Made by a program: the position numbers and the translations under genes. The notes under the pieces are model-generated. The model ran no database searches. It was given only the letters and a program-made list of their open reading frames with translations, and had not been told where the DNA came from. Source: Saccharopolyspora shandongensis (GTDB lineage Bacteria > Actinomycetota > Actinomycetes > Mycobacteriales > Pseudonocardiaceae). From it: a stretch of 64,000 nucleotides of DNA. Location: contig NZ_FNOK01000002.1 of the NCBI RefSeq assembly GCF_900106995.1, positions 186,001 to 250,000 of the forward strand, read 5' to 3'. This document shows, piece after piece, positions 48,964 to 55,647 of this stretch (positions are counted from its first letter, which is position 1; every line of letters starts with the position of its first letter).

Positions 48964-49260
48964 GTGCGCACGACGGGCTTTTCACTGGGGGCCGACCGCA
49001 CGGGGGGCGTTGCGGCCGGCCCTCAGCAGGTTGTGATCGTCGGTGGCGCGATACCGGCGAGCAACAACCCGTTCAGTTTGACGCCCGACTGCTCCGAAAA
49101 GATCCATGTAAGACTGGAATTTAGCTCGAACGGTGGATCCCCGAACGGGATCGAACTGTGGTCGGCAGGCACGAAGTGAACGGCCCGTTCTCCTCTGCTT
49201 CCGAGGTGAACGGGCCGTTCGCGGGCCTGGCGGCGGTGTCTTGGTGGCATGGACGCGGAA
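48964..49260. other. Interval after the glutaredoxin gene
   Basis: About 300 bases with no convincing gene. A 71-codon frame begins directly after the glutaredoxin stop but has no ribosome site and no recognisable features. The right half contains a palindromic repeat (49176-49220). Confidence 0.5.
49176..49220. repeat. Palindromic repeat R2, copy 1
   Basis: GTGAACGGCCCGTTC, a short spacer ending CCGAG, then GTGAACGGGCCGTTC. Each half is itself nearly palindromic. Two longer copies occur beyond ptsI at 51408 and 51494. Confidence 0.7.
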
Positions 49261-49536
49261 TCACTCCGGAGACGGGGCAGCCCCGGTCGGAACGACCGGG
49301 GACTGCACGGGACGGGCATGGCTGGTGTCGACGGGCTCGCCCGGGATGGGAACCGGCCTGCCGGGCAGTTCGCTCGTGGGCGGCGGGAGGCTGTCGGAGG
49401 CCACTCCCGACGTGTCGCTCCTGCCCGTGCCGGATTCGGAGAGCTGGCTGGCGAAGAGGTTCACGATCGCGGCCAGGGGCTCGGCGAACCAGTCGAGGCG
49501 CGGTTTCGTTTCGGTGATCTGAGTGCTCAATGCCAT
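49261..49536 (-). CDS. Small protein of unknown function
   Basis: A 91-residue frame starting MALSTQITETKPRLDWFAEP, with AGGAGG eight bases upstream. A possible amphipathic helix (about 18-32, LAAIVNLFASQLSES) is followed by a proline/serine-rich disordered tail. Nothing in the families I know matches. The strong ribosome site is the main support. It is divergent from ptsI, whose promoter region it shares. Confidence 0.5.
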   Translation of the reverse strand: MALSTQITETKPRLDWFAEPLAAIVNLFASQLSESGTGRSDTSGVASDSLPPPTSELPGRPVPIPGEPVDTSHARPVQSPVVPTGAAPSPE

Positions 49537-49735
49537 GCCCACAGCCTCCTGTTCCGGGGGTTGCGGTCGGATCCGTACGGCTACTCAGTTGTTACTCATC
49601 GGTAATGGATTCAATGCGACATTCGGGGGACGTAAGAACCACTGTCGCCACGGGGCGTGTTCACGCTGGCCGCGACGTTCGGGCCGAACGGTGTACTCGT
49701 GCCTACGATCGCCCCAAAGCCCGAATGAGAAGGGT

Positions 49736-49749
49736 ATGGTCTAGACCAT
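49736..49749. promoter_or_regulatory. DasR-responsive element (dre) at the ptsI start
   Basis: ATGGTCTAGACCAT is a perfect 14-base palindrome containing TGGTCTAGACCA, the core of the DasR consensus in Streptomyces. It overlaps the ptsI ATG (49748). DasR is a GntR-family repressor responsive to glucosamine-6-phosphate; dasR itself is not in this window. Confidence 0.75.
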
Positions 49750-51385
49750 GTCGCGTTTGACTGGTGTCGGAGTCAGCTCCGGCCGCGCCTCGGGGCCGGT
49801 CGCCCGGGTCGCCGATCCTCTGCCCGAACCGTCCGCCACTCCCGCGCCCACCGACCCGGCCGCCGACGCGGCCCGCATCCGGCCCGCCGCCGAAGCCGTC
49901 GCCGAGCGGCTGTTCGAGCGCGCCACCCGGGTCGAGGGCGACGCCAAGGCCGTGCTGGAGACGACCGCCGCGATGGCGCTCGACCCGGCCCTGATCTCGC
50001 AAGCCGAACAGCTCGTCACCGGCCGCTCGATGCCCGCGCCGCGCGCGGTGTTCGAGGCGGCCAACGGCTTCGCCGAGGCGCTGAGCGCGGCCGGCGGCTA
50101 CATGGCCGAACGCGCCCGCGACGTGCAGGACGTCCGGGACCGGATCATCGCCGGGCTGCACGGCGTGACGCCGCCCGGCGTGCCCGAGCTCCAGCAGCCC
50201 AGCGTGCTGCTGGCCCGCGACCTCGCCCCCGCCGACACCGCCGACCTCGACCCGAGCCTGGTGCTCGCGCTCGTCACCGAGGAGGGCGGCCCGACCAGCC
50301 ACACCGCGATCCTGGCGCGAGCGCTGGGAATCCCGGCGGTGGTGGCGGTCCGTGGCGTGCTCGGAGTGCCCGGCGTGGCCGGCGCGATCGTGGACGGCGA
50401 CAGCGGTGAGGTCGAGACCTCCGAGGAGGCCCTGCCCGCGCAGGCCGCGGAGCGCGCCGTGGCCAAGGAGTGGAACGGCGTCGGCGAGACCGCGGACGGC
50501 AAGCCGATCAAGGTCATCGCCAACGTCGGATCGGGCGCCGACGCGCGCGCCGCCGTCGCGGCCGGTGCGCAGGGAGTCGGCCTGTTCCGCACCGAGTTCT
50601 GCTATCTCGGCGCGAGCGAGGAACCGGCCGTCGAGACGCAGCGGTCCGCGTACCACGAGGTCATCGCGCCGTTCGCGGGCAAGCCGGTCATCGTCCGCAC
50701 GCTCGACGCCGGCGCGGACAAGCCGCTGGCGTTCCTCGACATGGGCGTGGAGCCGAACCCGGCGCTCGGCGTGCGCGGGCTGCGGGTCGCCTTCGACCGG
50801 CCCGACGTGCTGGAACGGCAGCTGGCGGCGATCGCCGCGGCCGCGGCCGATTCCGGCGCCGAGGTGTCCGTGATGGCCCCGATGGTCGCGACCGTCGACG
50901 AGGCCGCCTGGTTCGCCGCCCGGGTGCGAGCCGCGGGCCTGGCGCGAGCCGGCGTGATGATCGAGATCCCGGCGGCGGCGTTGAGCGCGGCGGAGATCCT
51001 CGGCGCGGTCGACTTCGTCAGCATCGGCACCAACGACCTCGCGCAGTACGTCTTCGCCGCCGACCGGCAGGCGGGCGCGCTCGCGGAGCTCAACGACCCC
51101 TGGCAGCCGGCGCTGCTGCGGCTGATCGCGATGATCGGCCGGGCCGGGCGGCAGCTCGACAAGCCCGTCGGCGTGTGCGGCGAGGCCGCCTCCGACCCGC
51201 TGCTGGCCGGCGTGTTCGCGGGCCTCGGCGTGACCAGCCTGTCGATGGCCGCGGCGGCGGTCCCGGCGGTCGGCGCGGCGCTCGCCGAGCACTCGCTCGC
51301 GACGTTCGAGCAGGCGGCGGAAGCAGCCCTCGCGGCCGCGACCCCGGCCCGCGCGCGAGAAGCGGTCCGGACGGTTCTCGCCTGA
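49748..51385 (+). CDS. ptsI: PTS enzyme I (phosphoenolpyruvate-protein phosphotransferase)
   Basis: First enzyme of the sugar phosphotransferase system: takes phosphate from PEP onto a histidine and passes it to HPr. The 545-residue protein has the phospho-histidine motif GGPTSHTAILAR (His185), the PEP-binding signature VGLFRTEFCYL, VRTLDAGADKPL, the segment IGTNDLAQYVFAADR and the catalytic cysteine motif GVCGEAA. The N-terminal HPr-interaction helices are somewhat short. No HPr, EIIA or EIIBC gene is in the window. A DasR-type operator overlaps its start codon. Confidence 0.95.
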   Translation: MSRLTGVGVSSGRASGPVARVADPLPEPSATPAPTDPAADAARIRPAAEAVAERLFERATRVEGDAKAVLETTAAMALDPALISQAEQLVTGRSMPAPRAVFEAANGFAEALSAAGGYMAERARDVQDVRDRIIAGLHGVTPPGVPELQQPSVLLARDLAPADTADLDPSLVLALVTEEGGPTSHTAILARALGIPAVVAVRGVLGVPGVAGAIVDGDSGEVETSEEALPAQAAERAVAKEWNGVGETADGKPIKVIANVGSGADARAAVAAGAQGVGLFRTEFCYLGASEEPAVETQRSAYHEVIAPFAGKPVIVRTLDAGADKPLAFLDMGVEPNPALGVRGLRVAFDRPDVLERQLAAIAAAAADSGAEVSVMAPMVATVDEAAWFAARVRAAGLARAGVMIEIPAAALSAAEILGAVDFVSIGTNDLAQYVFAADRQAGALAELNDPWQPALLRLIAMIGRAGRQLDKPVGVCGEAASDPLLAGVFAGLGVTSLSMAAAAVPAVGAALAEHSLATFEQAAEAALAAATPARAREAVRTVLA

Positions 51386-51407
51386 TCGGCCCCGCACCTG
51401 GTGCGGA

Positions 51408-51464
51408 GTGAACGGCCTGTTCGCCTCGATAGACGAGGTGAACGGGCCGTTCACCGCATCCACC
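51408..51464. repeat. Palindromic repeat R2, copy 2
   Basis: GTGAACGGCCTGTTCGCCTC, then GATAGACGAG, then GTGAACGGGCCGTTCACCGC and ATCCACC. It begins 23 bases after the ptsI stop and may also act as a terminator. Confidence 0.75.
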
Positions 51465-51493
51465 CGATGTCGGGTGGGCGCTGCTGGCGTGGA

Positions 51494-51550
51494 GTGAACG
51501 GACCGTTTGTTCCGATAGACGAGGTGAACGGGCCGTTCACCGCATCCACC
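51494..51550. repeat. Palindromic repeat R2, copy 3
   Basis: Direct repeat of copy 2 with an 86-base period; differs mainly in GGACCGTTTGTTCC for GGCCTGTTCGCCTC. Both end CCGCATCCACC. Confidence 0.75.
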
Positions 51551-51624
51551 CAGCGCTCGGTGGAGCATCGACCGCGGTGCCGGGCCTGGCACGAGCATTC
51601 GGGGGCAGGCCCGTGATCGCGGCG

Positions 51625-52404
51625 TCAGGCCCGGGATCGGGCCAGGACCGGGCGGACCAGGTCGCGCAGGTTCGGCGACGGCTCGATGCCGAGCTCGCGG
51701 TCCAAGAGGCGCTCGTAGCGCTGGTAGTGGCGCACCGCCTGCGCCGGATTCGCCTGCTGCAGCAGCACCTTGACCACCGCGCAGTGTGCCGTCTCGCGGA
51801 ACGGTTCCACCTGGGTCGCCGCCTGCGCGATCTCCAGCGCCGCCCCCAGGTGGCGCGACTGCACCAGCCGCTCCGCGGCCACCTCCAGCGCGTGCACCTG
51901 CAGCTGCTGCAGGCTCTCGCGCTCGGTCAGCACCCAGTCGTCGTACCAGCCCGGCAGCAGCGGCGCGTGCCTCGCCAGGTCGCGGCCGATCTCCGCGCAG
52001 TCCGCGGGCGACTCCGTCGAATCCTGGCGCACCAGGTAGCGCCCCGCCGCGACCAGCCCGTCGACGTCCAGCGTCACCAGCGGCGCGAGCTGCAGCTCGT
52101 GCGAGGTGCTGATCACCGCGCCGTGCGCCCGCTGGCGCACCCGCCACAGGGTCGTCCGGAGATTGGCCAGTGCGCTCTGCTCGTCGCTTTCCGGCCACAG
52201 GATGCCGGCGAGGTAGTCACGCTGTGTGCGCCCGCGCAGCGCGAGGAAGGCGAGCACGCGCTGCCCGTTGCTGGACATCGCCACGCCCTCGCCGCCAGCC
52301 TGCAGATCCCAGCCGCCGAGCAGCGACAGCCGGAACGGTTGGTCGGGCTGCGCAGGAGTGCGCGCCCGCACGCGTGTCATCGGACGCACTGTTCCACCGG
52401 TCAT
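51625..52404 (-). CDS. SARP-like regulator with bacterial transcriptional activation domain
   Basis: 259 residues. An OmpR-type winged helix (about 22-95) includes LSLLGGWDLQAGGEGVAMSS, QRVLAFLALRGR, YLAGILWPESDEQSALANLR and TTLWRVRQRAHG. A BTAD domain (about 115-259) ends HYQRYERLLDRELGIEPSPN. This is the short SARP layout of pathway-specific antibiotic activators. ATG at 52404 after a GGGG-rich site; an ATG at 52380 is an alternative. It lies 226 bases downstream of the M50 peptidase on the same strand, with a terminator between. Confidence 0.88.
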   Translation of the reverse strand: MTGGTVRPMTRVRARTPAQPDQPFRLSLLGGWDLQAGGEGVAMSSNGQRVLAFLALRGRTQRDYLAGILWPESDEQSALANLRTTLWRVRQRAHGAVISTSHELQLAPLVTLDVDGLVAAGRYLVRQDSTESPADCAEIGRDLARHAPLLPGWYDDWVLTERESLQQLQVHALEVAAERLVQSRHLGAALEIAQAATQVEPFRETAHCAVVKVLLQQANPAQAVRHYQRYERLLDRELGIEPSPNLRDLVRPVLARSRA

Positions 52405-52587
52405 TGTTCCCCCCTCGACAGGCCTGAAACGGGCGCTTCGCGGGGCAGCGACTGCCCCTCCCCCGGAAGTTCCCGAGCACCGGCGTGGACGCCGGAACCA
52501 GGGCCCACATCCGTGCCTATCGGGGCCACTCCACTCGGCTGTTACCGCACAACGGACCGTGACAAATGGCCCTCCTCGCACACGTGT

Positions 52588-52617
52588 GGGGCTCCCACAC
52601 CCCCCGGTGGGAGCCCC
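52588..52617 (-). terminator. Terminator after the M50 peptidase gene
   Basis: GGGGCTCCCAC (52588-52598) pairs perfectly with 52607-52617, starting 14 bases past the peptidase stop on the minus strand. Confidence 0.85.
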
Positions 52618-52630
52618 ATGAAGGAACACT

Positions 52631-53962
52631 TCAGGCGCGCACGCTGCGGTGGCGCCCGCTGGTGCTCCGTTGCTTGCGGCGGCGCGAGATGAGCCGGGCG
52701 AGCCGCCGGTAGCTGCGCACCGCGAAGGCGCCTGCGCCGAGCCACGGCAGCAGCAGGATGAACATCGAGACGATCGCCAGGAGCGGGGCCCAGAACTGCC
52801 CCTGCCCGACACCGGTCGTCAGCATCGTCCAGTAGTCGTGGCCCCGGCTGAACGCCCTGGACAGGTAGACCGGGAGCCGCCAGAGCAGCATCCCCAGCGC
52901 GAAGATCAGCGTGGGCACCACGACCAGGACCCAGGCGGTGACCAGGATCCGCACCCGCGGTCGCAGCCCGGAGTGCGTGCCGGGCACGTTGCCGCTCCGC
53001 CCCACGAGGCGCAGCAGGAACGGGCGGATCTGGGAGAACAGGTTCGGCACCCCGACCAGGTCGCCGAGGATGTAGTAGCCGTCCATGCGCAGCAGCGGCA
53101 GCAGCTGCTGCAGGATCTGGATGTGGCTCAGCGCGATGAAGACCAGCAGCGGCGCGAAGCCGGTCAGGCCGTAGATCCCGGCCATCGCCAGGATGAACAC
53201 CGCGTTGAAGTAGATGCCGCCCAGGTCGGTGCGCAGCCGGCCCCGCCGGTCCAGGCGGTAGGCATCGGTGACGTTCGTGTAGAAGCACGGGATGATCAGC
53301 ATGACGCCGACGCCGATCGCGCCCGGCTTGGCGCCGCCGTAGTGGCACCCGGCGGCGTGCCCCAGCTCGTGGAACAGCGTGCTGCTCACCATCAGGCCGA
53401 GCAGCAGGAGCACCTGCGACGGTTCCCCGACGGACGACTGGAACGCCAGGTCGACGTAGCCGGAGCCGATCAGCCACGCGTCGAACGCGACCAGCCCCAA
53501 CAGCACGAGCACCACGACGACGGGCGTGTACAGCGGCGCCAGGACGGCGGCCGCCGCCCGCACCACCCGGGGCGGCGCGAGCACGCCGTGCATCGCCAGC
53601 GACAGCAGCGGATCCGCCTTCGGCGGCTCGGCCAGCGGCTCGGACAGGGTGGCGATGCCGAGCGGGTGCAGCTTCTCGTTGATGAGGAACTCCGCGTTGG
53701 CGGCGGACAGTTCCCGTCCGGTCGCCCGCGACGCCTGCGACGCCACTTCGGCCAGGTTCCGGGTGCCGTCGATCGCCGTCGCGATCTGGTACAGCAGCGG
53801 CGAGACCAGCACCATCTGGCCGTCACCGCGGGAGATCAGGTAACGCGGTTCGTCGAAGCCGCCACCCTCGTACTCCCCGCACAGCGACACTCCGTCGGCC
53901 AGCCGCGCGACCGCCTGCTCGTCGGTCTCCGGCACGCGGTCGGTCTGGGTGACTTCGGACAT
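52631..53962 (-). CDS. Membrane M50-family putative peptide zinc metallopeptidase with PqqD-like N-terminus
   Basis: 443 residues. The N-terminal region (about 35-105) resembles PqqD-like domains that bind RiPP leader peptides (YLISRGDGQMVLVSPLLYQI ... EFLINEKLHPLGIA). It is followed by membrane segments and a zinc site, FHELGHAAGCHYGG (His198, Glu199, His202). The third ligand is probably Asp294 in RMDGYYILGD. At least four further hydrophobic helices and a basic tail complete it. Such proteins cleave peptides within or near the membrane. It lies 87 bases downstream of two precursor-like peptide genes on the same strand. Confidence 0.85.
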   Translation of the reverse strand: MSEVTQTDRVPETDEQAVARLADGVSLCGEYEGGGFDEPRYLISRGDGQMVLVSPLLYQIATAIDGTRNLAEVASQASRATGRELSAANAEFLINEKLHPLGIATLSEPLAEPPKADPLLSLAMHGVLAPPRVVRAAAAVLAPLYTPVVVVLVLLGLVAFDAWLIGSGYVDLAFQSSVGEPSQVLLLLGLMVSSTLFHELGHAAGCHYGGAKPGAIGVGVMLIIPCFYTNVTDAYRLDRRGRLRTDLGGIYFNAVFILAMAGIYGLTGFAPLLVFIALSHIQILQQLLPLLRMDGYYILGDLVGVPNLFSQIRPFLLRLVGRSGNVPGTHSGLRPRVRILVTAWVLVVVPTLIFALGMLLWRLPVYLSRAFSRGHDYWTMLTTGVGQGQFWAPLLAIVSMFILLLPWLGAGAFAVRSYRRLARLISRRRKQRSTSGRHRSVRA

Positions 53963-54007
53963 GGCTTCCTCCTGCGAACCCGTTCACGTGGTGGGCAGCG
54001 TGCGAGC

Positions 54008-54040
54008 CTGGCCGGGAGCGAACGCTTCGCTCCCGGCCAG
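54008..54040 (-). terminator. Stem-loop between peptide 1 and the M50 peptidase
   Basis: CTGGCCGGGAGCGA pairs perfectly over 14 bases with 54027-54040 around a five-base loop, starting nine bases after the peptide 1 stop. It probably stabilises or partly terminates the precursor transcript, lowering peptidase expression relative to the peptides. Confidence 0.75.
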
Positions 54041-54049
54041 ACTGGGCCG

Positions 54050-54223
54050 TCAGACCTGGTTGATGACCTGGGCGGCCGTGGCCTGCGACCCGAAGAGAGC
54101 CACGGCGGTGTTGACCGCCACGATGGTGTTGACGTCAGGGAACAGGTTGCAGCCGCAGCCCCCCAGGGCTTCGCGCTGCGGGAGCAGTTCCGCGGACTGG
54201 TCGTGCAGATCGAGAGTTTCCAT
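54050..54223 (-). CDS. Precursor-like small peptide 1 (candidate RiPP)
   Basis: 57 residues. An acidic leader-like N-terminus, METLDLHDQSAELLPQREAL, is followed by GGCGCNLFPDVNTIVA and a hydrophobic helix-like end, NTAVALFGSQATAAQVI then NQV. AGGAG lies eight bases before the ATG. It is paralogous to peptide 2 over REALGG and DVNTIVA through AAQVI, but differs in the patch after GG (CGCNLFP here, WWGG there). No known RiPP class signature is present. It is followed by a hairpin and the M50 gene. Confidence 0.75.
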   Translation of the reverse strand: METLDLHDQSAELLPQREALGGCGCNLFPDVNTIVAVNTAVALFGSQATAAQVINQV

Positions 54224-54246
54224 GTGCCATCTCCTCGTTTTGGTGG

Positions 54247-54284
54247 CCGGCCGCCCACCACGCGCAGCAGCGGTGGGCGGCCGG
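54247..54284 (-). terminator. Stem-loop between peptide 2 and peptide 1
   Basis: CCGGCCGCCCACC (54247-54259) pairs perfectly with 54272-54284 around a 12-base loop, 20 bases after the peptide 2 stop. Confidence 0.75.
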
Positions 54285-54304
54285 AGGTGTTAACGGCAGA
54301 CCGG

Positions 54305-54466
54305 TCAGCGCGAGACCTGCGTGATGACCTGGGCGGCCGTCGCCTGGGACCCGAAGAGGGCCACCGCGGTGTTGTCGGCCACGATGGTGTTGACGTCGCC
54401 GCCCCACCAGCCGCCGAGGGCCTCGCGCTCGGGCAGCATCTCAGCGAACTCGTACGAAAACTCCAT
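54305..54466 (-). CDS. Precursor-like small peptide 2 (candidate RiPP)
   Basis: 53 residues: MEFSYEFAEMLPEREALGG, then WWGGDVNTIVADNTAVALF and GSQATAAQVITQVSR. AGGAG lies seven bases before the ATG. The LPxREALGG and DVNTIVAxNTAVALFGSQ segments match peptide 1, while the ends and the patch after GG vary, as expected of duplicated precursor genes under diversifying change. It is the first gene of the putative operon; its promoter must lie in 54467-54700. Confidence 0.75.
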   Translation of the reverse strand: MEFSYEFAEMLPEREALGGWWGGDVNTIVADNTAVALFGSQATAAQVITQVSR

Positions 54467-54713
54467 GGTCAGGCTCCTGTTCGCATTGACGGAATTTCGA
54501 CTGCGGCTTCGTGCCGCTGGTGACGAGTACGCCAGAGACCCGTCACCGGCCCGTCACCACGCCGTCACGCGGAGTCGCGGGGCGGCGCGCGGAACCCGGG
54601 ATCACGGCCCGTAATGACGGGGGTGTCCAGCGAAAAGGGGACCCGGTGAAGATCTTTCATCGTTGAATCGGGTGAACCGGGAAAATCCTGCACGGATCGC
54701 GGGTCACCCAACG

Positions 54714-54751
54714 AAAAAAAGACCCGTGCGCCGACCGGGCACACGGGTCTT
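54714..54751 (-). terminator. Intrinsic terminator with T-tract
   Basis: AAGACCCGTG (54719-54728) pairs perfectly with 54742-54751. On the minus strand the stem is followed by seven T residues (54714-54720 read in reverse), a textbook terminator, probably for the two-component operon to the right. Confidence 0.85.
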
Positions 54752-54771
54752 GACCTGCGAATTCACTTGTT

Positions 54772-54945
54772 CTTGAAGCGCCGGAGGCGCTTAGCCCACC
54801 TACGCAGCTTGCACCGCCGCGGGTTCTCAGGGGTCTTCTCGCGAGGACAGCCCCGACGTGGTGAATTGGCATTCATGATGTCGGGGATCCCACAGCGAGA
54901 AGGCGACAGCAACTCCCGCAGGGGGGCCGCCACCCGTACCGCTAG
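54772..54945 (-). repeat. Dispersed repeat R1, copy 4 (inverted)
   Basis: AAGCGCCGGAGGCGCTT hairpin, AGCCCACC, GCACCGCCGCGGGTTCTCAG, then long arms GTCTTCTCGC/GCGAGAAGGC and the inner CCCCGAC/GTCGGGG pair. The loop between the CCCCGAC arms is nearly the reverse complement of that in copy 5. The right end is diverged (CCGCCACCCGTACCGC). Confidence 0.75.
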
Positions 54946-54969
54946 GGAAAAGGAGTTCGCCCTCGTACC

Positions 54970-55647
54970 TCAGGCCCCCTCGGGCTCGGCCTCCTCCTGG
55001 TCCAGGCCGTGCTCGATGGCGTAGCGGGCGAGCTCCACCCGGTTGTGGAGCTGCAGCTTGCGCAGCGTCGACTGGACGTGGTTCTCCACCGTGCGATGCG
55101 AGATGACCAGCTTCTTGGCGATCTGCCGGGCCGTCATCCCCTTCGCTACCAGCCGCAGCACCTCGGTCTCCCGGTCGGTCAGCTGCGGCGCCTGCGACTC
55201 CGAGTCCGGGGTGATCGCCATCCGCCGGTACTCCCCGAGCACCAGCCCGGCCAGGCCGGGCGTGAACACCGCGTCGCCGGCGGCGGTGCGCTGGACCGCG
55301 TCCACCAGCTCCTCGACCGACGCCGACTTCACCAGGTAGCCGGACGCGCCGGCCTTCACCGCCTCCAGCACGTCGTTGTGCTCGCCGCTGGCGGACAGCA
55401 CTAGCACCCGGGTACCGGAGATCTCCTGGGTGATGTGCAGGGTGGCGCTGACCCCGGAGGTGTCGCCCAGGTTGAGGTCCATCAGCACGACGTCGGGCTT
55501 GACGGTCCGCGCGATGCGCAGCGCGGACGCGCCGTCGCTCGCGGTGGCCCGAACCTCGAAGCCGCGCTCCGTCAGGTCGCGGGCGACCCCGTCGCGCCAC
55601 ATCGGGTGGTCGTCGACGACCATCACGGTGACGGGCGGCTCGCTCAT
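54970..55647 (-). CDS. LuxR-family response regulator (NarL/FixJ type)
   Basis: 225 residues. The receiver domain has acidic residues in VDDHP (Asp12, Asp13), the phosphoacceptor in VLMDLNLG (Asp57) and the lysine in YLVKSAS. The C-terminal LuxR helix-turn-helix contains LTDRETEVLRLVAKGMTARQ and ISHRTVENHVQSTLRKLQLH. The ATG overlaps the histidine-kinase stop (ATGA). Together they form a MacRS-like pair. Target genes are unknown; the RiPP-like locus downstream is a possible but untested target. Confidence 0.92.
   Translation of the reverse strand: MSEPPVTVMVVDDHPMWRDGVARDLTERGFEVRATASDGASALRIARTVKPDVVLMDLNLGDTSGVSATLHITQEISGTRVLVLSASGEHNDVLEAVKAGASGYLVKSASVEELVDAVQRTAAGDAVFTPGLAGLVLGEYRRMAITPDSESQAPQLTDRETEVLRLVAKGMTARQIAKKLVISHRTVENHVQSTLRKLQLHNRVELARYAIEHGLDQEEAEPEGA

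Larger units (their letters stand above)
54467..54969. promoter_or_regulatory. Promoter region of the peptide operon and 3' region of the response-regulator gene
   Basis: 500 bases without a gene. The left part should hold the peptide operon promoter, though no clear -35/-10 is visible. A strong terminator (54714-54751) and R1 repeat copy 4 (54772-54945) fill the rest. Confidence 0.55.

Noticed and set aside
48964..49179. A 71-codon frame immediately after the glutaredoxin stop
   Set aside because: No ribosome site, runs toward a palindromic repeat and has no recognisable features.
51408..51550. CRISPR-like tandem repeats after ptsI
   Set aside because: Only two copies, internally palindromic, the intervening sequence is not spacer-like, and no cas genes are present.
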